This document shows, piece after piece, positions 27,059-35,563 of a stretch of 64,000 nucleotides of DNA. Numbering within the stretch: position 1 is the stretch's first letter; every line of letters begins with the position of its first letter. The stretch comes from Rhizobium sp. Root1203 (GTDB lineage: Bacteria; Pseudomonadota; Alphaproteobacteria; Rhizobiales; Rhizobiaceae), in the NCBI RefSeq assembly GCF_001424945.1, contig NZ_LMCW01000007.1, positions 62,001 to 126,000 of the forward strand, read 5' to 3'. Below the pieces are notes generated by a model. It did not search any database. It was not told where the DNA came from and was given only the letters and a program-made list of their open reading frames with translations. The position numbers were made by a program, and so were the translations under genes.

Positions 27059-28147
27059 CTACGCGGCGGCCCGCTGCTCTGCCTCGAAATCGTGAAGCAG
27101 GATCGCGATTTCGAAACCACGGCGGGCGAGCCAGTGGGCGACGATGCGGGCCCGCGAGCCCAGGAGATCGTCGACCAGGACGACCCGGGCGCCACGAACG
27201 GCAATGGTCCGGTAGGACACGCCGAGCAGCTGTCCGCCCTCCGAGGAGATCGATCCCGGAAGGTGTGAGCGCTCGAATTCCTCCGGTGTGCGGACATCCA
27301 GCAGATAGGTCGTGCGCTCCGGGTTCGCATTCCATCTCTCGGCGGTCTGCCGATCGATGAACGTCAGCCCATCCTTTGCCGAAAGGCTCTCGCCGCGCTC
27401 CCTCGCGAAACGACGCGAATCGTCGGTTGGCTCACCGTAGGTGGCTGTCCGTCCCGTTTCCAATTGGAAACCCGCATCCGTCCAGCCGCGTGTCCCGTCG
27501 TCCAGATAGGATACGGCATTGGCGACACCGGCATCGATCAGTGTCTGGGCTCCGAGAATGGCTCGAGGCAGACCGGCGCAGGAAACCACGACCTTCGTTT
27601 CCGCCGAGGGAACAATATCCGCGAAGCGCAGCAGGAGCTCGGCACCTGGCACACCGAAAGCACCCGGCACATGCGCCTTCTCATATTCGCTGAGCGTGCG
27701 CGTATCGAGAACGATCACGTCCTCGCCCCTATCGCTCAGTGCCTTGAGTTCGACAGCGGCAATCACCGGTGTCTGTCGTTCCTCGCGCACCTTCGTTACG
27801 AAGGAAACGCCCGGAATATCGAAGGTCGGAAGTGCTCCCGCGCCGCCGTCCACCCAGGCCGGTATGCCGCCTTCCAGGAAATGGATGTCGGTCCAGCCGA
27901 CCTGCGCCAGTCGGGTTGTCGCCGCCTCAGCGGCGCCGTCACCGCCATCGACCAGAACGGTGCGGACGACACGACGCGGCACAAAATGGTCCAGTTCGGC
28001 GTCCAGGCGTGCCGCGGGCAGGTTTGTCGCAAAGAGCGGGGAAGCGTAACCGACGTCCTCAGTCGGCCGGATATCAAGCACCGCCAGTTCGAGCCCGTCA
28101 CCAAGCCAGTCGATCAATGTGGCCTTGTCAATCGAATATCTTGTCAT
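27059..28147 (-). CDS. Triple rhodanese-domain protein with one catalytic Cys
   Basis: A 362-residue protein made of three rhodanese-like domains at about 5-105, 127-232 and 262-357. Only the middle one retains the active-site cysteine (Cys190 in VVVSCAGLPRA). The first has Gly/Asp in that loop (VDGGDGAAEA) and the third has Asp (LVDDLLGSRA), so these are probably structural. Rhodaneses transfer sulfane sulfur from thiosulfate or persulfides. It lies 12 bp after a solute-binding protein gene and before the monooxygenase pair. A role in handling sulfur released from the substrate is likely, but the acceptor is unknown. Confidence 0.85.
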   Translation of the reverse strand: MTRYSIDKATLIDWLGDGLELAVLDIRPTEDVGYASPLFATNLPAARLDAELDHFVPRRVVRTVLVDGGDGAAEAATTRLAQVGWTDIHFLEGGIPAWVDGGAGALPTFDIPGVSFVTKVREERQTPVIAAVELKALSDRGEDVIVLDTRTLSEYEKAHVPGAFGVPGAELLLRFADIVPSAETKVVVSCAGLPRAILGAQTLIDAGVANAVSYLDDGTRGWTDAGFQLETGRTATYGEPTDDSRRFARERGESLSAKDGLTFIDRQTAERWNANPERTTYLLDVRTPEEFERSHLPGSISSEGGQLLGVSYRTIAVRGARVVLVDDLLGSRARIVAHWLARRGFEIAILLHDFEAEQRAAA

Positions 28148-28159
28148 GGTGCTGCCTCC

Positions 28160-29758
28160 TCAAGCGCTCGGATCGATCCACAGGTCGCCGAAGCTCCAGT
28201 TGAGCCCCTGCGATCCCGTGACGTAGTTCTTCACCCGCTTGTTGGCGACGATCTGGGCGCCGGCGGCGACGAGGTCGACGGAAGCCACCTCGTCATGGAT
28301 GAGATGCTGGAATTTGCTCCAGACCTCCCAGCGCTTCTTTTCATCCGGCTCGGTCGCGGCCGCCTCGAGTAGCGCGTCCGCCTTGGCGTTCGCGTAGTGG
28401 CTGGCATTCGAGAACGGCAGCCCGATCTTGAAGTTCTTGCTCCAATAGGCGCGCTGGATGCCGAGCGACGGATCGAACGTGTTGGAGAGCGACTCCACCA
28501 CCAGGTCGAAGGCCCGGTCGGTGTAGACGGTCTTCAGGAAGGTCGGCAGGTCGTATTTCTTGATCTCGATGCCGACACCGATCTTTTCCAGCTGGCTTTT
28601 CAGGACGTCTGCGTAGCCTTGCGGCAGGTAGGAGTTGTAGGTCAGCCGGAGATCGAAACGCTTGCCATCCGCCTTGCGGGGATAGCCCGCCTCATCCAGC
28701 AGCTTTTCGGCGGCAGCTGTGTCATAGGGATGTGCAACGACGCTTTTGTCGTACCACTGCGGCAGAGCGGTGCTGACGGGGCTCGGCGACACCTGCGCGT
28801 AGCCATAGAGCGCGACATCGACGATTTCCTGCAGGTTGATCGCCTGGGCGATGGCGAGCCTGACCTCCCGCTTGGCAAACAGCGGATTGTCGTAGTTGAA
28901 GAACAATTGCTGCTGCGGACCGGAGTAGGCATAGGTGGTCGTGTCGACGATGAGATTGGGCACCTGCTTCAGCCGGTCGAGATCGGCAAGTGGAACCGGG
29001 TTGTCGCCGATATCGGCCTCGCCCGTCTCCAGTGCAGCCGACCGGGCGGCCGGGTCGGTGACGACACGCAGGATGATGCGGTCGAGATAAGGCTTGCCCG
29101 CATCCCAATAGGCTGGGTTTCGTTCAAAGATCAGATGGCTGCCTGCCACCCACTCCGTCAACTTGAACGGGCCGGTGCCGATCGCGGTCTGCAGCGTCTG
29201 TCCGTCGCCTGGCGCCAGTTTCTCGAAGATGTGCTTCGGCACGATCGGCGATTCCGAACTGGACTGCGCCGAAAGCAGGAAGGGGGCGGGCTTCGACAGC
29301 ACGATGACGGCGGTGAGCGGATCAGGCGTCTCGACCGTCACCACGTTCTGATAGGTAATGCGACCGCGCGGATGCGCTTCCTTCAGCCTGAAGATCGAGA
29401 AGGCGACGTCATCGGACGTGAAATCCGTGCCGTCATGCCACTTCACGCCCTTGCGAAGCTTGAACGTGTAGCGAAGATTGTCATCGGAAACCGACCATTC
29501 CGTTGCCAGCAGCGGCTGTGGCCTGACGTCGAGATCGAAGGTCAAAAGACCCTCGACGATCTTCGGGCCGATGGCCTGGCCGGTCCCCGATGACGTGTTG
29601 ATGGCAAACAGAGCGTTGCCGGGATCCACCCGGTAGAGCCAGTTCAACGTGCCGCCCGTGGCCGGCGCGGCGCTTTGCCCAAAGGTGAGCGACGGAAGCA
29701 AGGTGCTGGCGCTCGAAAGCAACATCAGCTGGTTGAAACTGCGACGGTTGATGGACAC
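28160..29758 (-). CDS. ABC transporter solute-binding protein, family 5 (Dpp/Opp type)
   Basis: A 532-residue precursor with a GTG start at 29758 behind GAGGAG. A signal peptide with RR (NRRSFNQLMLLSSASTLL) suggests Tat or Sec export. The mature protein has the SBP_bac_5 signature KWHDGTDFTSDDVAFS. Family 5 proteins bind peptides, opines, nickel or other small molecules in the periplasm. No permease or ATPase genes are in its operon; it is a paralogue of those at 37756 and 48499 and may deliver ligand to the single Dpp-type transporter at 44328-48226. It is divergent from the 30108 operon. Confidence 0.9.
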   Translation of the reverse strand: MSINRRSFNQLMLLSSASTLLPSLTFGQSAAPATGGTLNWLYRVDPGNALFAINTSSGTGQAIGPKIVEGLLTFDLDVRPQPLLATEWSVSDDNLRYTFKLRKGVKWHDGTDFTSDDVAFSIFRLKEAHPRGRITYQNVVTVETPDPLTAVIVLSKPAPFLLSAQSSSESPIVPKHIFEKLAPGDGQTLQTAIGTGPFKLTEWVAGSHLIFERNPAYWDAGKPYLDRIILRVVTDPAARSAALETGEADIGDNPVPLADLDRLKQVPNLIVDTTTYAYSGPQQQLFFNYDNPLFAKREVRLAIAQAINLQEIVDVALYGYAQVSPSPVSTALPQWYDKSVVAHPYDTAAAEKLLDEAGYPRKADGKRFDLRLTYNSYLPQGYADVLKSQLEKIGVGIEIKKYDLPTFLKTVYTDRAFDLVVESLSNTFDPSLGIQRAYWSKNFKIGLPFSNASHYANAKADALLEAAATEPDEKKRWEVWSKFQHLIHDEVASVDLVAAGAQIVANKRVKNYVTGSQGLNWSFGDLWIDPSA

Positions 29759-30107
29759 GCGAAGAGCTCCTCTCGGGTTGGAATGTGGTCCGCTGAGTGA
29801 AGCTTCAGTGGTGTGTCCCGAAAGCCGAAGTCAAAGTTTCTTCTCGGCCGGGAAAGAATAATTGCGTCTGAACGATTGTTCGCAGCCGGCGCGACGCAGA
29901 GGAACAGCTGCCCACTTTCCATGCTTTGACAGGATGATGTTTCCGTTGGAGGGCACTGCCGCGAAACGCAGGATTCGAGCGCGCCCCCGAAAGAATTTCT
30001 TTCTGTAAAATCAACTAGATATTTCTGGACTTAAGCTGCCAGCCAGCCAACCGTTGACGGGAATAGAGGGGATACTGACCTCCTCCACTGTCATTCCGGG
30101 AGGCCAC
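29759..30107. promoter_or_regulatory. Divergent promoter region of two sulfur operons
   Basis: This 349-bp gap separates the minus-strand SBP operon from the plus-strand DszC/DszA operon and must hold both promoters. The right half is AT-rich. It includes AAAGAATTTCTTT (29990-30002), a 13-base inverted repeat with odd centre, and CAACTAGATATTTCTGG further on. I cannot assign exact -35/-10 elements. A LysR-type activator is a reasonable guess for control. Confidence 0.45.
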
Positions 30108-31286
30108 ATGCCGTTCGAAACAGATACTGACGACACGCTTCTGGCAAAAGCGGCCGAGCTGCGGCAGGCGTTTCACCTCGATGCCGTCGAGAGAGACAAA
30201 CGGGGCGGCAGGCCGGTCGAACAGGTCAGGCTCCTCAAGCAGAGCGGACTGCCCTCCGCACAGATCTCCAAGGAATATGGTGGCCACGGCGCCTCGTGGC
30301 TGACGATCCTGCGCATCGTCAGGGAGTTTGCCAAGACGGACGGATCACTCGCCCACCTCTTCGGCTATCACCATCTGCCGCTCAACCTCATCCTGTTTCG
30401 TGGCTCGGCCGCGCAGAGGGAAAGATGGCTGACCGGCTCGGCGGCGGGCAACTGGATCTGGAGCAATTCCGGAAACGCCTTGTCAAAAACGTCGAGCGGG
30501 GAGAGGATGGCGACGGGCTGGGTCGTCAATGGTAGCCGCCCATTCTCCTCGGGCTCACATATCGCCGACTATATCCAGATTTCCTGGGAGAATGCCGATG
30601 GCGCGCGACTGACTGCCGCCGTTCCCGCCGACCGCGACGGCATCGTCATCGAAAACGACTGGGACGGCATCGGACAGCGGCAGACCGGAAGCGGCACGGT
30701 GCGCTTCGTCAATCTTGAGGTTCAGGACGACGAGCTGATCAGTTCGCCTGACGTGCCGCTGACGCCCTATTCCTCCCTCACATCGCTCCTTCAGCAGAGT
30801 GTCCTACTCAATGTCTTTGTCGGCAGCGCGCAAGGCATACTGGAGGAAGGCCGCGCCTATACGACGACGAGTTCGCGCCCCTGGGTCTATTCCGGCGTCG
30901 AGCAACATATCGACGACCCCTGGATCAAACGCCAATACGGCGAACTCTACATCCGTACCCTGGCAGCCACGGAGCTCGCCGACAAGGCCGCCCGCAGCCT
31001 CGGTGCGGCTTACGCTGAAGGGCCTTCCTTGACCGCTGAAGGCCGTGGCGAAGCCGCGATCGATATCGCAACCGCCAATGTCTATGCCGGAGAGGTCGGG
31101 CTTGCCGTTTCCAGCGAGGTCTTCGAGGTCATGGGCGCCCGCTCAGCGACCACTGCCAATGGCTTCGACCGCTTCTGGCGCAATGTCAGGACGCACACGC
31201 TCCACAATCCCGCCGAGTACAAGAAGCGCACCGTCGGCACGTGGCTGCTGACCGGCGAATTCCCCGTACCGGCCATCTATCGCTGA
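30108..31286 (+). CDS. DszC/SfnB-like monooxygenase (acyl-CoA dehydrogenase fold)
   Basis: A 392-residue protein, started at the ATG at 30108 behind GGGAGG rather than an in-frame start at 30054. It has the acyl-CoA dehydrogenase fold with FDRFWRNVRTHTLHNP near the end (His366), the DszC-like hallmark. Segments SGLPSAQISKEYGGHGA and NDWDGIGQRQTGSGTVRF mark the N-terminal and middle domains. It is about 60 percent like the protein at 33021 by eye, so the two are recent paralogues. It opens a six-gene plus-strand operon and is followed after 11 bp by a DszA-like gene. Confidence 0.85.
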   Translation: MPFETDTDDTLLAKAAELRQAFHLDAVERDKRGGRPVEQVRLLKQSGLPSAQISKEYGGHGASWLTILRIVREFAKTDGSLAHLFGYHHLPLNLILFRGSAAQRERWLTGSAAGNWIWSNSGNALSKTSSGERMATGWVVNGSRPFSSGSHIADYIQISWENADGARLTAAVPADRDGIVIENDWDGIGQRQTGSGTVRFVNLEVQDDELISSPDVPLTPYSSLTSLLQQSVLLNVFVGSAQGILEEGRAYTTTSSRPWVYSGVEQHIDDPWIKRQYGELYIRTLAATELADKAARSLGAAYAEGPSLTAEGRGEAAIDIATANVYAGEVGLAVSSEVFEVMGARSATTANGFDRFWRNVRTHTLHNPAEYKKRTVGTWLLTGEFPVPAIYR

Positions 31287-31297
31287 AAGGAACCGCA

Positions 31298-32656
31298 ATG
31301 GCGAAACGCAATGACAAGATCAAGCTCGGCGCATTTCTGCTCTTTACCGGGCACCACGTCGCCGCATGGCGTCATCCGACGGCTTCCGTCGGCACCGAGT
31401 TCGAGAACTATGTGGAACTCGCCAAGCTCGCCGAAGCGGCGAAGTTCGATACGATCTTCTTCGCGGACGGCGTTGCCGCGCGCATCAAGGATGTCGAGGC
31501 GGCAAGCCGCAAGGCTCACAGCGGCGTTTATCCCTACGAGCCCATCACCCTGCTCTCCGCGCTGTCATCCGTCACCCGCAATATCGGGCTGATTGCCACC
31601 GCCTCCACCAGCTACTCCGATCCCTACAATCTCGCCCGGCAATTCGCCTCGCTCGATCGACTGAGCGGTGGCCGGGCGGGCTGGAACCTGGTCACCTCTT
31701 CCGACCCCGACGCCGCCTTCAATTTCGGCCATGAAACGCAAATCCCCCATTCCGACCGCTACGAGCGGGCGGAGGAATTCGCAGATGTCGTGCTCGGCCT
31801 CTGGGACAGCTGGGAGGACGACGCCTTCCTGCGGGATCGCGAAAGCGGCCGCTACTTCGACCCGACCAAGTTGCACCGCCTCGATCACAGCGGAAAGCAC
31901 TTCAAGGTCCGCGGACCGCTCAACATTCCGCGCTCGCCGCAGGGCCGACCTGTTGTCGTTCAGGCCGGCGCCTCCGAGCCGGGCAAGGAGCTCGCCGCCC
32001 GCACCGCGGAAGCCATCTTTGCCGCCCAGATCACCCTCGAGGAAGCCACCAGCTTTTACGCTGACGTCAAGGGGCGGCTTGCCAAATACGGCCGCTCGCA
32101 CGACGACCTGAAGATTCTGCCCGGCATTTTCCCTGTTGTCGGCCGCACGCGATCGGAGGCGCAGGAGAAGTTCCAATCCCTGCAGGAACTCATTCAGCCC
32201 GAGGTCGGATTGAACCTGATTTCGCAGCTCTCCGGCGTCGACCTCAGGGATTATCCGCTTGATGGCCCGGTGCCCGAAAACCCGCCCACGACAAACGCCG
32301 GCAAGAGCCGGCAGGCGCTCGTTCTGGATCTTGCCCGGCGCGAGAATCTCACGATCCGGCAGCTCTACCTGCGCATTGCAGGCGCGCGCGGCCATTGGCA
32401 GGTCGTCGGCACACCCGACGATATCGCCGATGCACTCGAAGAGCGGTTCGAGAACTACGGCGCCGACGGTTTCAACATCATGGCGCCGATCATGCCGGGC
32501 GGGCTTGCGGACTTCATCGAGCTTGTGGTGCCGGAGCTGCGCCGGCGCGGCCTCTTCCGCCATGAATACGAGGGCGCCACGCTGCGCGAAAATCTTGGCC
32601 TCGAGCGCCCCGAGAACAGGCGAGCCGCCAATCGCGGCGCAGTCGCAGCAGAATAA
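31298..32656 (+). CDS. LLM-class flavin monooxygenase, NtaA/SnaA/DszA family
   Basis: A 452-residue enzyme starting at the ATG at 31298 (GAAAGGAACC upstream). Family segments include FDTIFFADGVAARI, GLIATASTSYSDPYNLARQF, SGGRAGWNLVTSSDPDAAFN and GATLRENLGL. It closely resembles the lone enzyme at 13154. It should use FMNH2 and O2 to oxidise the product of the preceding DszC-like enzyme, for example a sulfone or sulfonate. The gap to the following DUF3088 gene is 9 bp. Confidence 0.9.
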   Translation: MAKRNDKIKLGAFLLFTGHHVAAWRHPTASVGTEFENYVELAKLAEAAKFDTIFFADGVAARIKDVEAASRKAHSGVYPYEPITLLSALSSVTRNIGLIATASTSYSDPYNLARQFASLDRLSGGRAGWNLVTSSDPDAAFNFGHETQIPHSDRYERAEEFADVVLGLWDSWEDDAFLRDRESGRYFDPTKLHRLDHSGKHFKVRGPLNIPRSPQGRPVVVQAGASEPGKELAARTAEAIFAAQITLEEATSFYADVKGRLAKYGRSHDDLKILPGIFPVVGRTRSEAQEKFQSLQELIQPEVGLNLISQLSGVDLRDYPLDGPVPENPPTTNAGKSRQALVLDLARRENLTIRQLYLRIAGARGHWQVVGTPDDIADALEERFENYGADGFNIMAPIMPGGLADFIELVVPELRRRGLFRHEYEGATLRENLGLERPENRRAANRGAVAAE

Positions 32657-32665
32657 GGAACCGAC

Positions 32666-33007
32666 ATGAGCCTCGACACGCTCTTTCTCATCGCCCCCGG
32701 CTTTTCGGACCCGAAGCACCCCGGCCAGACCTTCGTCTGCCCCCATTGCAACGCGATCGAGGGGTTGCTTGCGAGCTTCCCTGAGCTTGCAAGCCGGATC
32801 GACGTTCGGCGCGTTCCCTTCCCTCGCCCGCGCACCCGTGTGATCGAGGCAGTGGGCGAGGAGAACCAGTCCTTGCCGGTGCTGGTGCTCGCTTCCAACG
32901 CGCCGCCCGACGCCGCGGACTGGAGAGGCAAGCGCTTCGTCTCCAAGACCAGCCGCATTCTCGAGCTGCTTGCCGAGCGACATGGCTTCCCGCGACTGCA
33001 CGGCTGA
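32666..33007 (+). CDS. DUF3088 protein, thioredoxin-like with CxxC
   Basis: A 113-residue protein of the DUF3088 family, with FVCPHCNAIEG near residue 23-33 giving a CPHC motif in a thioredoxin-like N-terminal context. It has no signal peptide, so it should be cytoplasmic. It sits inside the operon between a DszA-like and a DszC-like gene, 9 bp after one and 13 bp before the other. A redox or thiol-handling role in organosulfur breakdown is plausible but unproven. Confidence 0.75.
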   Translation: MSLDTLFLIAPGFSDPKHPGQTFVCPHCNAIEGLLASFPELASRIDVRRVPFPRPRTRVIEAVGEENQSLPVLVLASNAPPDAADWRGKRFVSKTSRILELLAERHGFPRLHG

Positions 33008-33020
33008 CGAAGGAACGACG

Positions 33021-34241
33021 ATGACAGTAAAACCCGCAACTTTCGAACCAGCCGCATCCCCTCACCTGCTCTTCGAGCCGGATCGAGCCGATCCCTATCT
33101 TGCCAAGGCCGCCGAACTTCGCGACATCTTCGCGACCGATGCTGTCGAGCGGGATCAACAGGGCGGACGTCCCACCGAGCAGGTCCGGCTCCTCAAGGAA
33201 AGCGGTCTGGTCAATCTGCTCATTCCCAAAGAATTCGGCGGCGAAGGACAGCCCTACTCCACCGCGCTGCGCATCGTGCGCGAATTCGCCAAGGTCGACG
33301 GCTCGCTCGGTCATCTTTTCGGCTATCACTTCAGCCCGATCCAGAATGCGCTGACGGGCGCCAGCGACGCACGATCAGCCGCGATCCTGCGGCAATCGGC
33401 CGAGGGCCGATGGTTCTGGGGCAACACCACGAACAGCTTTTCCAAGAGCCTGTTTGGCAGGAAGGTCGAAGGCGGCGTTCTGTTGAACGGTTACCGGCCA
33501 TTCGCCTCCGGCTCGCATGTCGCCGACTACCTGATGGTCGCATGGGAGGATGAAGAAACGAACGCGCGCAGCTTTGCCTATATCCCCGCGAACCGGCCCG
33601 GCATCACGATTGCCGACGACTGGGACGGTATCGGTCAGCGACAGACCGGCAGCGGCCGCGTCTTCTACAAGGATGTTGCGACTACGGATGACGAAATCCT
33701 GTCGGAACGCCCCAGGGATCCGGCTGCGCTCCTGACGCCCCAGCAACAGCAGAGCGTTCTTCTCAACGTCTTCATCGGCAGCGCCCAGGGTGCCCTCATT
33801 GCCGCACGCGACTATACCGTGACGAAGTCCCGTCCATGGATCTACTCAGGCGTCGAGCGCCATGCCGACGATCCGTGGATCAAGCGGCAATATGGCGAAC
33901 TCTGGACAAAGGTGCAGGCCGCCACCGCGCTCGCGGACCGGGCCGCCACCGCCATCGACGCCGCCTACACCAAAGGCCCTGGGCTGACGGCAGAGGAGCG
34001 TGGCGCCACGGCGATCGCGGTTGCCTCGGCCAATGTTCTGGCGGGCAAGGTCGCGCTCGAGGTCACCAGCGAAATATTCGAGGTGATGGGAGCCCGCTCC
34101 GCGATACGCTCTCACGGTTTCGATCGTTTCTGGCGCAACGTGCGTATCCATACGCTCCATAATCCGGCCGAGTACAAGACACGCAATGTCGGCTCGTGGT
34201 TTCTGACCGGTGACTATCCCGAGCCGGGGGTTTTCCAATGA
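33021..34241 (+). CDS. DszC/SfnB-like monooxygenase (acyl-CoA dehydrogenase fold)
   Basis: A 406-residue paralogue of the protein at 30108, begun at the ATG at 33021 with AAGGAACG upstream. The signature FDRFWRNVRIHTLHNP lies near the C-terminus (His380). Shared blocks include QQGGRPTEQVRLLKESGLV, DDWDGIGQRQTGSGRVFYKD and SGVERHADDPWIKRQYGEL. Its stop overlaps the next start by 4 bp, coupling it to a DszA-like partner. The repeated DszC-DszA order points to two substrate specificities in one operon. Confidence 0.85.
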   Translation: MTVKPATFEPAASPHLLFEPDRADPYLAKAAELRDIFATDAVERDQQGGRPTEQVRLLKESGLVNLLIPKEFGGEGQPYSTALRIVREFAKVDGSLGHLFGYHFSPIQNALTGASDARSAAILRQSAEGRWFWGNTTNSFSKSLFGRKVEGGVLLNGYRPFASGSHVADYLMVAWEDEETNARSFAYIPANRPGITIADDWDGIGQRQTGSGRVFYKDVATTDDEILSERPRDPAALLTPQQQQSVLLNVFIGSAQGALIAARDYTVTKSRPWIYSGVERHADDPWIKRQYGELWTKVQAATALADRAATAIDAAYTKGPGLTAEERGATAIAVASANVLAGKVALEVTSEIFEVMGARSAIRSHGFDRFWRNVRIHTLHNPAEYKTRNVGSWFLTGDYPEPGVFQ

Positions 34242-35563
34242 GCAGACGGCAGCTGCATCTCAACATCAATATCCTCCACTCCGGGTTTTCCCCCGCCGCC
34301 TGGCGGATGGAAGGCAGCGATCCTCGCGCCTCGTTTGACATCAACCACTACATCAAGGTGGCGAAGATAGCCGAACGGGGCGCCTTCGACGCCGTCTTCC
34401 TTGCCGATCAGGCAGCCATATCGGACCGCATCGACTTCCGGCCGCTGACCTCACTGGAGCCGACCATTGTTCTCGCCTTGGTCGCGGCCAACACCGATCG
34501 CATCGGGCTGATCGGCACCGCCTCTACCACCTACAACGAGCCCTACAACATCGCCCGGCGCTTCGCCACGCTCGATCATGCCAGCGGCGGGCGCGCAGGC
34601 TGGAACATCGTCACCAGTGCGGACCTGGCGCAAAGCAGAAACTTCGGCCTCGAAGGGCCTGTGGCGCATGGAATCCGCTATGAACGCGCGGGCGAATTCG
34701 CAACCGTGGTCAAGGCGCTCTGGGACAGCTGGGAGGAAGAGGCCTTTGTGGGCGACGTCACGACAGGCCGCTTCGTCGATCCCGGCCGCGTCCACCCGAT
34801 CGCCCACAGCGGCAAGCATTTTTCGGTGCATGGACCACACAATATCCCGCGTCCACCCCAGGGCCACCCTGTCCTCGTGCAGGCAGGCGGATCGGACGAT
34901 GGACGCGAACTCGCCGCCGAACATGCCGAAGCTGTCTTCTCCGCTTCGCAATCCCTCGAGGAGGCCCTGGATTACGCCAGGGATTTGCGTCGTCGCGCTG
35001 CCCGTTTCGGGCGCCCGGAAAACAGCATCCTTGTGCTCGCGGGCCTCGCCACCATCATCGGCAATACGGAGGCGGAAGCCAGGCAGAGACAGGAAGAACT
35101 ACGGGAGCTCATTCCGCTGGAATACAGCCTCGCCCGGCTGGCCGGCGTGTTGCAGGTCGACCAGAGGAGGCTCGAACTCGACAAGCCGCTGCCGGACGAC
35201 ATACCGCTGCCGGCAGACGGCGGGCATACGTTCTTCCGCGCCACGCTGGCGTTGGCGCGGCGGCAGGGATTGACCGTTCACGGCCTGATCCGGGCGCTCA
35301 ATGGCGGGACAGGCCATCGCACTATTGTCGGCACGCCTGCGGCCATTGCCGATGATATCGAGACCTGGTTCAGCGCTGGCGCGGCCGATGGGTTTAATCT
35401 GATGCCAGATGTGCTGCCACATGGTCTCGAGGTCTTTGTCGACGAAGTTGTCCCTATCCTGCGCAGGCGCGGTCTCTTCAGGCGAGAATATACCGGCCTC
35501 ACCCTGCGCGACCACCTCGGCCTGTCGCGACCCCACAATCCATACGCCAACGCGGCGGAATGA
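34238..35563 (+). CDS. LLM-class flavin monooxygenase, NtaA/SnaA/DszA family
   Basis: A 441-residue flavin-dependent monooxygenase, translationally coupled to the DszC-like gene before it and to the nitroreductase after it (4-bp overlaps on both sides). Family segments: FDAVFLADQAAISD, GTASTTYNEPYNIARRFATL, SGGRAGWNIVTSADLAQSRN, HPVLVQAGGSDDGRELA, LTLRDHLGL. Tight coupling with a nitroreductase-family protein suggests that protein may supply reduced flavin. Confidence 0.9.
   Translation: MSRRQLHLNINILHSGFSPAAWRMEGSDPRASFDINHYIKVAKIAERGAFDAVFLADQAAISDRIDFRPLTSLEPTIVLALVAANTDRIGLIGTASTTYNEPYNIARRFATLDHASGGRAGWNIVTSADLAQSRNFGLEGPVAHGIRYERAGEFATVVKALWDSWEEEAFVGDVTTGRFVDPGRVHPIAHSGKHFSVHGPHNIPRPPQGHPVLVQAGGSDDGRELAAEHAEAVFSASQSLEEALDYARDLRRRAARFGRPENSILVLAGLATIIGNTEAEARQRQEELRELIPLEYSLARLAGVLQVDQRRLELDKPLPDDIPLPADGGHTFFRATLALARRQGLTVHGLIRALNGGTGHRTIVGTPAAIADDIETWFSAGAADGFNLMPDVLPHGLEVFVDEVVPILRRRGLFRREYTGLTLRDHLGLSRPHNPYANAAE

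Noticed and set aside
28397..29593. 398-codon plus-strand reading frame
   Set aside because: It lies wholly antisense to a well-supported binding-protein gene with clear family motifs; such long shadows are common in high-GC DNA.
31565..33001. 478-codon minus-strand reading frame
   Set aside because: Antisense to the LLM monooxygenase and DUF3088 genes, composition is arginine/glycine-rich and no domain is visible.
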